Below are positions 1-6,802 of a stretch of DNA of 15,230 nucleotides, in pieces (positions within the stretch are counted from its first letter, which is position 1; each line of letters begins with the position of its first letter). This stretch comes from Coemansia sp. RSA 922 (taxonomy: Eukaryota; Kickxellomycota; Kickxellomycetes; Kickxellales; Kickxellaceae): positions 1-15,230 of the forward strand of contig JANBQS010000576.1 of the NCBI GenBank assembly GCA_027577415.1. The letters are read 5' to 3'. The translations under genes were made by a program, and so were the position numbers. The notes beneath the pieces are model-generated. The model was not told where the DNA came from and did no database searches. It worked only from the letters and a program-made list of their open reading frames with translations.

Positions 1-563
1 TGTTATGATGGCTCAGGTACCTGGCCCCTTGTCTATTTGCTCTTTGTTGTACTAATGAATCGTGCTGTGGGGCAATAGGCATTCAGCCTCCATCGTAATT
101 GAGCCGGGGGAGGACAATTTTTGACGCTTACAGCCAACATGTATTTTGCAGGTGATACTTTGCTAACATCTTTATAAAAAATCAATGTGCGGTTTGGTTC
201 CTGTCAAGAGAGGTGACGTAGAGGATCGGATCGGCTGCAAAAAAAAAACGGCACAGCTGGCTCTATTGCGGACATGCAGTGTACATCACCTCCCCCCCCC
301 CCAAATCACAAACAGCTAGGTTGAGCCACCGCTCTCATAAAAAACTAATAGACAAAATTACAATGCTTCGTGTGGCATTACCCCCTCCCCCAGCGCTGAT
401 GGTCGCAAGAAATCAATACTCCATTTTGTCGAGTACAATTGTGGCCTTATAAATAAGGAACAGGAACCGCTTGCCACCTTGTCTCTTTTCCCAATCAATG
501 TTCACGACGTTTTCTCATTTTTGAAATTCCCCTTTAATATTTGCATATCATTCTCATTTTCTA
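1..563. other. Gene-poor 5' region upstream of the first gene
   Basis: No convincing gene is visible on either strand. The region is AT-rich with homopolymer runs: an A run near 239-248, a run of eleven C at 292-302 and further C-rich patches near 380-392. The first 25 codons of frame 1 (1-75) are open from the left edge to a TAG at 76-78 and are rather hydrophobic. They could be the tail of a gene outside the window, but they are too short to call. The right end carries the TATA element and leader of the gene starting at 564. Confidence 0.5.
448..455 (+). promoter_or_regulatory. TATA box for the 564-2114 gene
   Basis: TATAAATA lies about 115 bp before the first ATG of the gene and is embedded in a near-palindrome, CCTTAT-AA-ATAAGG (445-458). 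The spacing matches the other TATA boxes in this window, which sit about 70-120 bp upstream of their ATGs. The core promoter role is inferred from sequence and position only. Confidence 0.6.
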
Positions 564-2114
564 ATGCCAAATTTCATGTCTCACTCCATGGCATGGGTCT
601 TTGTACCCTGCCTCCTGGTTCGTGTTTTGCTGTGGAGCATACACATCTTCGGCCTTTTTGGCCTCCTCCGCATGTTTGCGGGCATCAAGCTGTTATGGCT
701 GGTGGCTGGAAAGGTTCTTGCTGACATCACCATCCAGTTTGATGATTTCAACCCTTTCGACGAGCCAGACGATTCAGGCCCCCCTGTAACCAGTCGATTC
801 CTTCGTCAGTTGCGTCTCAACGACATCAATTCATCCGTGCCACGCACTAGTGGAATCTCACACATCCCAGATGACGAAGCGGACGATGACGGCAGCGACG
901 ACGACGTCGACAATAGTGACGCGGATTTCCCTAGGCTACGCGTCGACAATGAGGCTGATGTTAAAGTATCCGAACACCGCACACAAGTCGACGATGCGGG
1001 CGCTGACGTCAACCTCCCCGAGGAACGCGCTCAAGTTGATGATGCGAGCGCCGACGGCATCAGGGGTGCTGAGGGTCCTGCACAACCCGACGGTACTGAC
1101 AGCAGCCGTGCTGCCGAAGTCCCCGAGCCAAGCCCTCCATCCAACGATATGGCCGACGGCGATAGCGACGCCGAAGACACCGAGCAGCGCGCCCAAGTCG
1201 ACGATGCGGGCGTTGACAACGTCGGCGGTCAGGCTACCACTCTACCTGTGGCGACTCCCGGGGGTACGGACAGCACGGGCGAGGACAAGGAGGGCGGCGC
1301 CGAGATGACTAGCGCCAGCAGCCGACCAACGAGCGAGTCCGATATCAACAGTCTCGACAAGGGATCGGACGGCAAGGATGAGAGCGGCAGCAACCGCCGT
1401 CGCGTTATCGATAATGCGCTGGATTCGATTATCGCCGAGGGGAGCAAAATTGCAAAAGGGCCTCCCAGAGGCAGCATTGGCGGTTCGCTCGGCGCTAGCA
1501 CCGCTGCACAGACCTTGGGACCGGTTCTCAAGCCTGGCACGACTGGGCAGGCTGTTGTATCGGCCACTGATGCTAACAGCAACGCGCAGCCCACGGTCTC
1601 GCGCGACTACAACAACGTGTCGGCTGACAGAGACGCAGATATGAAAGATGTGGAGTCGACCAAAGGAGCCAACGTACAGCCAGTCGATATAGACACTGAG
1701 ATGCAAGAGGTGGACCCACTGGACACTGACACCGATATGTACTATGCTGTGCCGATCGATAACGACGCTGAAATGCGTGAGGTAGAGTCAGTCGACGCCA
1801 TGACTGGCCGCAACGCTGGCGGCCTGACAGCTGGCGACGCCGCTAAGAAAAGTGCGGCATCTCGCACGGGCGGCGAAACTATGGCCAAGGCAGACGAGAA
1901 GAACGGCGCCAGTGGAAGCCGCAGCGAGAAAACCGCTACCCCAATGCCAGTTATACCAGCGTCCATCGGCATACCTACGCCGGCGCCCACTGATACTAAG
2001 ACCATCCATGATGTCGGCGGTCCGACTGGCATCCCTAACTACAGAGCCAAAGGAGAGCCAAGCAGCCCATTGCCATACTCACCATTACTTGTACTTACAT
2101 GCTCCAGCCGCTAA
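564..2114 (+). CDS. Unrecognised protein: hydrophobic N-terminus plus long acidic repeat-bearing disordered region
   Basis: I do not recognise this 516-residue protein. Residues about 9-53 are strongly hydrophobic (Val/Leu/Phe/Trp-rich, broken by R20, R36 and K42), which suggests a signal anchor or membrane hairpin. From residue 55 it is hydrophilic, rich in Asp, Glu, Ser, Thr, Gly and Ala, and predicted by eye to be disordered. An NPF tripeptide (63-65) sits just after the hydrophobic part; NPF is known to bind EH domains, but a role here is speculative. Two internal repeat families occur: three copies of QVDDA(G/S)xD, and a 12-residue repeat with core D-x-D-x-x-M-x-x-V. Alternative in-frame ATGs lie at 576 and 588; the 588 start gives MAWVF and keeps the hydrophobic segment. 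The single long frame and the upstream TATA box support a real gene. A small intron near the 3' end (GT at 2091, CTAAC at 2111) is possible but unproven. An integral membrane protein with a cytosolic or nuclear acidic tail is the simplest reading. Confidence 0.72.
   Translation: MPNFMSHSMAWVFVPCLLVRVLLWSIHIFGLFGLLRMFAGIKLLWLVAGKVLADITIQFDDFNPFDEPDDSGPPVTSRFLRQLRLNDINSSVPRTSGISHIPDDEADDDGSDDDVDNSDADFPRLRVDNEADVKVSEHRTQVDDAGADVNLPEERAQVDDASADGIRGAEGPAQPDGTDSSRAAEVPEPSPPSNDMADGDSDAEDTEQRAQVDDAGVDNVGGQATTLPVATPGGTDSTGEDKEGGAEMTSASSRPTSESDINSLDKGSDGKDESGSNRRRVIDNALDSIIAEGSKIAKGPPRGSIGGSLGASTAAQTLGPVLKPGTTGQAVVSATDANSNAQPTVSRDYNNVSADRDADMKDVESTKGANVQPVDIDTEMQEVDPLDTDTDMYYAVPIDNDAEMREVESVDAMTGRNAGGLTAGDAAKKSAASRTGGETMAKADEKNGASGSRSEKTATPMPVIPASIGIPTPAPTDTKTIHDVGGPTGIPNYRAKGEPSSPLPYSPLLVLTCSSR
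984..1217 (+). repeat. Dispersed coding repeat QVDDA(G/S)xD, three copies
   Basis: Three in-frame copies lie at 984-1007, 1032-1055 and 1194-1217. They encode QVDDAGAD, QVDDASAD and QVDDAGVD, each preceded by an Arg-Thr or Arg-Ala pair. The first and third copies are almost identical at the nucleotide level, while the second has diverged, as expected for internal duplication in a disordered region. Confidence 0.8.
1626..1793 (+). repeat. 36-bp (12-residue) coding repeat, one separate and three tandem units
   Basis: A unit at 1626-1661 is followed by a 24-nt spacer and then three tandem 36-nt units at 1686-1721, 1722-1757 and 1758-1793. The units read DRDADMKDVEST, DIDTEMQEVDPL, DTDTDMYYAVPI and DNDAEMREVESV. 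The shared core is D-x-D-x-(D/E)-M-x-x-V. Acid residues at fixed spacing flank an invariant Met, so a short linear binding motif or a metal-binding strip is conceivable. No known motif was identified. Confidence 0.8.
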
Positions 2115-2543
2115 CTAAAAGGTCTACACGGTATAATTTAACAGTCTAATAGTCGAAGAGAGAAGACGAAAAAAAAAATTAGGGAAGAATCTAGCTTGTG
2201 CGTTGTAGGCACCGCCGCCCATGCCTTAAATACTCTCCTACGCCCTTACAGCATTTGACAAAATCTAAACCCTATTCCGCTACTATCCTTCAGAAAATAA
2301 TTACTCTGATCCGCTCTAGGCAGGGGAAGCGCCTGTTACATCAGCGTCTTTTGTAGACAGTATCAAGTAATCTTAACCACGCTTCATTGACAGGATCAAG
2401 AATGTCTTCTCTCCGACACTCGCAGCACGTAAAAATGTTTTAAAATTTGAGTTTATGACGAAAAAAAAAGTCAAATGGGAGATATAGAAGAAAAGCGCAG
2501 GATGTTATGTGTAAGTGAGAGATACTGGGTGGGGGGCAATAAC
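2115..2543. other. Convergent intergenic region
   Basis: This stretch lies between the stop codons of two genes that face each other, so it should hold both 3' untranslated regions and poly(A) sites. A-rich runs occur at about 2169-2178 and 2460-2469. No gene is supported. I looked here on the minus strand for a missing SRP40 C-terminal domain and found none. Confidence 0.5.
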
Positions 2544-3517
2544 TTAGTCCGCGTTCTTCTTTGTTTTCTTCTTTGGTGTCTCCTTTGCTGAACCCGATCC
2601 CGAAGCCGAAGAGTCAGAATCCGAAGAGTCAGAGTCGGAATCCGAGCCAGAGGACGACGACGAACTGCTATCGCTGTCACTGTCAGACTCATCAGACCCA
2701 GACCCAGAGCCAGATCCAGAGCTTGAGCTCGAGTCCGAATCGGAATCGGAATCGGAATCCGATTCAGAACCAGACTCTGAGCTCGACTCGCTGCTGCTGC
2801 TGCTGCTCGATTCGGCCTCAGTCTTCTTTACGACATCAGCCTCCTTTTTTGGCTTGGGGCTTGACTTGGGCGAGCTCTCTGCATCCGAATCGACCTCCAT
2901 GTCTTCGCTAGTAGTCGACTTGCTCCCAGAGCTAGTCCTGTCCTCGTCATCCGAGTCGGATGAAGAACTCGAGTCTGATTCAATATCCGACGCACTGTCC
3001 TTCTTTGAGCTCGCTGTCGTTGGCTCAGATTCGCTGTCGCTAGAATCACTGCTATCCACGTCCATAGCCTTGTCATCGACAGCTGTCTTTGTCTCATCCT
3101 TCTTCTCTTCTTCGTCCTCTGACTCGCTATCCGAGTCGCTGCTCGAATCGTCATCCGAAGATGATGACGAAGAGGAGCTGGAGCTGGAGCTGCTCGAGTC
3201 TGAATCCGAACCAGACTCTGACGAATCCGAAGAATCTTCCCTACGCAGTCGCAAAGCAGTAGACAACAGGGTCAACTGGCCGGTTTATTAGTACCAAACT
3301 TTCTGCACTCAACCGGTTCCAATCCCCAACTACTAGCGTGGTGTATTTATCGCACTTACATTTCCTTAACAGCATCGACAAACGCCTTCACGGCCTTCTT
3401 CTTCTTTCCGACGGTCTCGGCCTCCTCCAGCATCGCCGCTGCCGTCTTTTCTAGGCCGAGCTCCAAGAGCAAGCCGTGAGCATCAGCTAGCTGGTTTGCT
3501 ACAGAGTCGCTGTTCAT
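2544..3517 (-). CDS. LisH plus Ser/Asp/Glu-rich nucleolar-type protein (SRP40/Nopp140-like), two exons
   Basis: Join: exon 1 3517-3360, exon 2 3240-2544; 855 nt, 284 residues. Exon 1 encodes residues 1-53 including an amphipathic segment, LLLELGLEKTAAAMLEEA (16-33), that resembles a LisH dimerisation motif, followed by a lysine cluster. Exon 2 is almost entirely Ser, Asp and Glu in SD/SE runs, typical of CK2-phosphorylated nucleolar chaperones, with short Lys/Pro breaks (PKPKKE, VKKTE) and a basic end, PKKKTKKNAD, that could be a nuclear signal. Splicing at these sites keeps frame (AT|G = Met53); the other nearby AGs lead to a stop. LisH followed by phospho-Ser stretches is the Nopp140/SRP40 architecture, which assists snoRNP and rRNA biogenesis. 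The characteristic basic SRP40 C-terminal domain is absent, so the family assignment is partial. A TATA box lies 119 bp upstream. Confidence 0.72.
2731..2810 (-). repeat. Simple coding repeats: GATTCS hexamers and AGC triplets
   Basis: On the plus strand, GAATCG units at 2737-2754 are followed by degenerate copies to about 2766, and (CTG)5 lies at 2791-2805. On the coding strand these encode Asp-Ser dipeptides and a Ser run. They are likely to vary in length between strains. Confidence 0.8.
3241..3359 (-). other. Intron of the LisH/Ser-rich gene
   Basis: The 119-nt intron starts GTAAGT (reading down from 3359) and ends TAG at 3241. A near-perfect branch site TACTAAT lies at 3293-3287, about 47 nt before the acceptor. 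A closer CAG (acceptor at 3276) and another CAG upstream of it would both produce an early stop, so the distal acceptor is the coding one. Confidence 0.8.
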
Positions 3518-3876
3518 ACTGAATTACAAGAAAAAGGGGGAGGGCGTTATAATAAACAAGAGAGTAAAGTAAACACGAACAGCAGCTATTGTATACTTTT
3601 TAAAACTAAAAAAGAGTGCAAAAGAAACAGGATGCTTTTATACCGCCCGGATCATCAATCGAGGTCATCCGCCCTTTGCGTCTTTGTACGCATACAACGA
3701 AAAAAAATTTAAAAGCTCAACCGATTAAGTGATCATGACCACGCTTCCAGATCTTCAAAAACAACATCAAGTTACAGACGTTGAACAAGGCTCAAAATAC
3801 AAATGTAAGAGTGTAAAAGTATATATAAGTCAAAGAGACAGCATAAAAGACAAAGAGAAGAGGTACCGCGTATTCC
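3518..3876. other. Intergenic region between the NDUFA1 and LisH/Ser-rich genes
   Basis: Both flanking genes are on the minus strand, so this region holds the 3' UTR of the complex I gene and the promoter of the Ser-rich gene. It is AT-rich. An open frame on the plus strand (3729-3926) has no recognisable content and overlaps the end of NDUFA1; I do not call it. Confidence 0.5.
3636..3642 (-). promoter_or_regulatory. TATA box for the LisH/Ser-rich gene
   Basis: TATAAAA on the minus strand, in the context CGGTATAAAAGC, lies about 119 bp before the ATG at 3517. A T-rich tract follows toward the start codon. The role is inferred from position and match to the consensus. Confidence 0.6.
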
Positions 3877-4149
3877 CTAGGCAAAGTCATTGCGAAGTGA
3901 ATCATACACTTTCCAAGCGCTGTTGACTTTGAATTCCGCTGGCGCCACCGGCTCGTCTATCTGTCCGCGTTCAGTGCCCGTGAGCTGCTTGTCGCGCTGC
4001 AGCATCTTGCGGTCCCAGTCATCAAGGCTATAACGGGCTACCTTGCCCTCATTGCGTTTGGTTTGCGCATACCGAATACCCGTGCCAGTCACCAGGAACA
4101 TGCCTGAGATGATGGCAAACGGAATGAGACTCTCAAATGGAACGGGCAT
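3877..4149 (-). CDS. NDUFA1: NADH dehydrogenase (complex I) MWFE subunit, NDUFA1 family
   Basis: A 90-residue protein beginning MPVPFESLIPFAIISG, with one hydrophobic membrane segment at about residues 8-24 and a hydrophilic tail facing the other side. The order of features matches fungal MWFE: short N-terminus, membrane helix, TGTG turn, then W-D-R-x-M-x-x-R-D-x-x-L-T-G (DWDRKMLQRDKQLTG). The family is a supernumerary subunit of the membrane arm of mitochondrial complex I, needed for assembly and activity. It is a little longer than the human protein (70 residues), as is usual in fungi. The gene is intronless and sits in a run of three minus-strand genes with separate intergenic spacers. Its presence means the organism has rotenone-sensitive complex I, unlike Saccharomyces. 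Confidence 0.9.
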   Translation of the reverse strand: MPVPFESLIPFAIISGMFLVTGTGIRYAQTKRNEGKVARYSLDDWDRKMLQRDKQLTGTERGQIDEPVAPAEFKVNSAWKVYDSLRNDFA

Positions 4150-4395
4150 GTTTTGTAAGTCAGCGTCCTCCTGCTATCGGCGATTAAGACGCAAACACAA
4201 CCACAAAAAAGGAAATTAATACAGAAACAAATTGAAGCAAAGCAAAGAATACAAAAATGCTGGGCTTATCGCGATTCACGCCAGATCTCATTTCTGATCA
4301 AATATCACATGACTGAAGACTGGGGTATCAAAGTAAAGTTGTAGTCGTCTTTTATGGACTAGAATATATGAAAAAAGAAGATGGTACAAGGCAAG

Positions 4396-5286
4396 TTACT
4401 CGTCGTCGCCTTCCATCTCGTCGTCGTCTTCGTCATCGTTGAGCGCTCTTTCCGCATGCTGGACAGCCTCGTCAAAGAGGTTCTGTGGGACGTGGGCATG
4501 GAGTCCATTCGACTCCGCACAGATCCACGACAGCTCCAGCTCAAACAGCTTGTCCTTCGAGTCATCGTGCGCAGCATAGATAATGCGTGCCGCCTCCTTG
4601 ATAGCCTCACGAGCGGTCATCTGGTCCAAGTTGAGCTTCTCAATCTCCGTCTTTGCGACCTGCTTGCCCTTACCCGCCGCGCATCCACGGTAGCCCATAT
4701 ACTGGCCCGAAGGCTCAACCATGTAGAGCTGCGGTCCGTCCACATCCACTGTGCCGATAATCGTGCTCACACCAAAGGGCCGAACAGCCGAGTACAGCGT
4801 GTATGCCTGGGCGTACATGCCCGTGCGCTCAGCAATGATCTTTGCCGGAATATCAACCTTGTAGGTACTGCGGTAGTCGCGCGCCTCGTCGCGCACACGC
4901 TTCACCAAGTGCCTGGTGTCGGACATCCAGCCAGCCGTGGCAACACCAATGTGCTTACCAGCAGTCATAATGCGCCGGTTGGCATGTGGGACAAGCAGAC
5001 GCGAGTGCTTGATCTTTTCCACTGCCAAAACAACACCATCCTTTACACGCAGACCGATGGCAGTTCCACTGTTGTCAACGGCCTTTTGGGCATACTCCAC
5101 CTGGAAGACACGGCCATCGGGAGAGTACGTGCTAACCGACAAGTCATACTATGTAAACAAGTAAAAAATTAGGTAGCAAGAGCAATGTTAGTTTACAAAT
5201 TGCATATTGGTCTAGCGACTGAATGCCCCCCCCCCATGTGCAAGCTTGTTTTCCTCTATACGTACGCCTGTGCCAATTGAAGTCAT
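4396..5286 (-). CDS. PRE10: 20S proteasome subunit alpha-7 (alpha type-3, PRE10/PSMA3), two exons
   Basis: Join: exon 1 5286-5266 (21 nt, MTSIGTG), exon 2 5148-4396; 774 nt, 257 residues. The alpha-subunit N-terminal signature YDLSVSTYSPDGRVFQVEYA (8-27) is restored only when the 21-nt exon is included. Further family-specific blocks are YTLYSAVRPFG, LYMVEPSG, AAKGKQVAKTEIEKL-like spacing (GCAAGKGKQVAKTEIEKL) and FELELSWI. The tail is highly acidic (DDEDDDEMEGDDE), as in PSMA3/Pre10. The subunit occupies the outer heptameric ring of the 20S core and is non-catalytic: its N-terminus helps gate the pore and its acidic tail contacts regulators. No Rpn4-type PACE element was seen upstream. Length matches the human protein (255). 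Starting at the in-frame codon 5142, without exon 1, would truncate the gate segment and begin at a TTG. Confidence 0.95.
5149..5265 (-). other. Intron of the proteasome alpha-7 gene
   Basis: The 117-nt intron starts GTACGT (5265 downward) and ends ACATAG at 5149. A consensus ACTAAC branch site lies at 5192-5187. It sits in phase 0 between Gly7 and Tyr8. It contains a run of ten G on the coding strand (C at 5226-5235). Confidence 0.88.
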
Positions 5287-6372
5287 TTCAAGTTAATCCA
5301 AGTCTGGCTATAGCAATTAAAAATAAAAAAGAAAGAGTTTAGATGTGCAGAGAATGCCAGTCTGAAGATCGATTTGCAGAAGCCAAAAAGCAAATTGAGG
5401 ACGTAAGCGCCCACGAGCTGACGTGTACCTTGCGAGCCGCTTCAAATATGAGCCGACGGCTCGATGAGCCGAATATGCATCAAGGGATTGTTTTGTCGCT
5501 GTCAGGCAGATTGTAACCGCCATGTGTTGATCACCTTTGCAAACCTGTTGGCGGGTCTCAATTGTAAGAGCTTATCTGGATTCGTAGTAGAGAGTATCGC
5601 GAATATCCGTATAATTGAAAATAGGATAGTGCCTTCTTAGATCCGTATACTAGTAGAGATCTTCGTGGTTCGGACACCTCGTCTACAATTGCTTCAGCTT
5701 ATTGTCTCAGCATTTTTCATAGTGGCGATCAACAGCAATAAAACTGCAAACAGACAAACATATATTCATTGGAGGCTAGATAGCACACATACAAAGCAGC
5801 GACTGTCGCCAATGCCGTCTTTCTGCCTCATTGACCCTTGTGGAACGTCTACAGACACGATCACCGAAATCGGGCGGTGCAAGAGACCGAACTAATAGTG
5901 TGAGAATTCCACCTGTCTTTCAAAAAATGACTAATTTACGTATTTGTCCTTTTTGGGACAATTCAATTTATGCAAGCGCAACACTACCGATCAGTAGACA
6001 TGTGGCCAATCGCCAGTTTGTCTACTAATGCAGACAGGATCATAATTCCGTCGTGTTCATTGTCAGAGACTGATTTCTCTCTTTCTCTCGCTGGCAGCCA
6101 CACGCATGTTCTGACACCTACACTCGGAATGCGGGCTGCTGCATGTTGCCGAGTATGCAACCAGAAAGACAAAGTGTCACACTCCAGGTGCTAGTAACAT
6201 ATTTTTTTTCTGGGCTGCTCAATTGCTTGTACCACGAATATTCGCTCAAGCGAGCTACGTTTCGGTGCAGGTAAATACGTCTTCCATATATATTATTGTT
6301 GGGGGGTGGGGGGTGCTTGAAGTCTGGGTTCTTTGGAGGTCAATACTCGCTGCTTGTTTCGCTTCACTTTCG
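5287..6372. other. Long gene-poor stretch, about 1.1 kb
   Basis: No recognised gene. It is AT-rich and contains the promoter of the proteasome gene at the left and upstream sequence of the small-peptide gene at the right. Open frames of 65-76 codons exist (for example 5317-5523 minus and 5665-5895 plus), but none shows a family motif, signal peptide or good codon bias. Notable elements are the GAGCCG palindrome cluster at 5434-5471, a 6-bp stem with a T-rich loop near 5944-5961, and a G6-T-G6 tract at about 6301-6313. A diverged relic or a non-coding RNA could be hidden here; nothing in the sequence decides it. Confidence 0.45.
5434..5471. promoter_or_regulatory. GAGCCG repeat cluster with a palindrome
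   Basis: GAGCCG occurs at 5434-5439, 5450-5455 and 5466-5471, and CGGCTC at 5457-5462 forms a 13-bp palindrome GAGCCG-A-CGGCTC. The direct copies are each 16 bp apart from start to start, about 1.5 helical turns. It lies 150-190 bp upstream of the proteasome gene start. A transcription-factor site is plausible; zinc-cluster proteins bind CGG/CCG half-sites. This is inference. Confidence 0.35.
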
Positions 6373-6378
6373 TATAAA
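6373..6378 (+). promoter_or_regulatory. TATA box for the small cysteine-peptide gene
   Basis: TATAAA, extended by an A run and followed by a C/T- and CA-rich leader with few G, sits 89 bp before an ATG in good context (CACCACCATGGC). The layout is that of a strongly expressed fungal gene. Confidence 0.65.
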
Positions 6379-6461
6379 AAAAAGCCGCCCTGTCCACTTA
6401 AGCCCAATATCACACTAACCACATTTCAGTCGCATATTTCACTCTTCCCTTTCACACCACC

Positions 6462-6566
6462 ATGGCTACTTTCACTCTTTTCGTCTCCGCCACCGCTGTA
6501 TCCGCTGTCAACGCGCAAGAGCGCATCTGCACATGCCCACTGTGCTCCAAGGGAAACGGCTGCTAG
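6462..6566 (+). CDS. Putative secreted small cysteine peptide, 34 codons (possibly a truncated longer gene)
   Basis: Not recognised as a family. The frame encodes 34 residues. Residues 1-18 look like a short signal peptide (MATFTLFVSATAVSAVNA), with an Ala-x-Ala type end at A15-V-N-A, predicting a mature part QERICTCPLCSKGNGC with four Cys in the pattern C-x-C-x2-C-x5-C. Support comes from the TATA box 89 bp upstream, a pyrimidine-rich leader and the ATG context CACCATGGC. After the TAG at 6564-6566 the same frame stays open for 40 codons to a second TAG at 6687, and another Cys appears seven codons on. The gene may therefore be a true micropeptide, an allele broken by a nonsense change, or a stop-readthrough case. 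The mature part is too short to predict a function. It converges with VPS45. It is too short for ordinary gene finders. Confidence 0.55.
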   Translation: MATFTLFVSATAVSAVNAQERICTCPLCSKGNGC

Positions 6567-6802
6567 GCCGCGTTCACCAACTGCATCCAAAATAGATTCT
6601 CACACCCGTACAAAATCGCATATACTCGAGCCTCGCAGCCAGCACATTCCAAGAGCACTGGTGCTCACCAAAAAACAAAATTCGCATAGCTTATTGAACA
6701 AGGATTATCCATAAAAAAAAAATAACAAAACTTTACATTGTTACTAGTCAATCCCAATTGAAATACAAGAGGTAACACCCCCTCTCCTCGGCACAAGCGT
6801 TC

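Noticed and set aside
1229..1706. Two long minus-strand frames (121 and 154 codons) inside the first gene
   Set aside because: Antisense shadows; no motif, no promoter, and the plus-strand frame is three to four times longer with internal repeats at protein level.
2091..2144. Possible 54-nt intron at the 3' end of the first gene
   Set aside because: A GT, a CTAAC and a terminal AG are present, but the extra downstream codons have no recognisable content and an uninterrupted stop exists at 2112; not enough to call.
2854..3291. 145-codon Ser-rich plus-strand frame
   Set aside because: Antisense of an Asp/Ser/Glu repeat region also reads as Ser/Glu/Leu-rich, so the open frame is a by-product. 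Splice sites and a TATA box support the minus strand.
4381..5172. 263-codon plus-strand frame antisense to the proteasome gene
   Set aside because: The opposite strand encodes an unmistakable alpha-7 subunit; the antisense frame mirrors its codon bias and has no motif.
5665..5895. 76-codon plus-strand frame with three Cys in its last 27 codons
   Set aside because: I considered it as a second small cysteine peptide because an ATG at 5812 starts a Cys-containing stretch. It has no signal peptide, no TATA box and poor context.
6301..6313. G6-T-G6 tract as a G-quadruplex
   Set aside because: Only two long G runs with a single-base spacer; a quadruplex is possible in principle but lacks normal loops, so I do not call it.
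6223..6714. 163-codon plus-strand frame overlapping the small peptide
   Set aside because: It is in a different frame from the signal-peptide ORF, spans the TATA box and leader, and contains low-complexity Pro/Ser sequence typical of translated CT-rich leaders.
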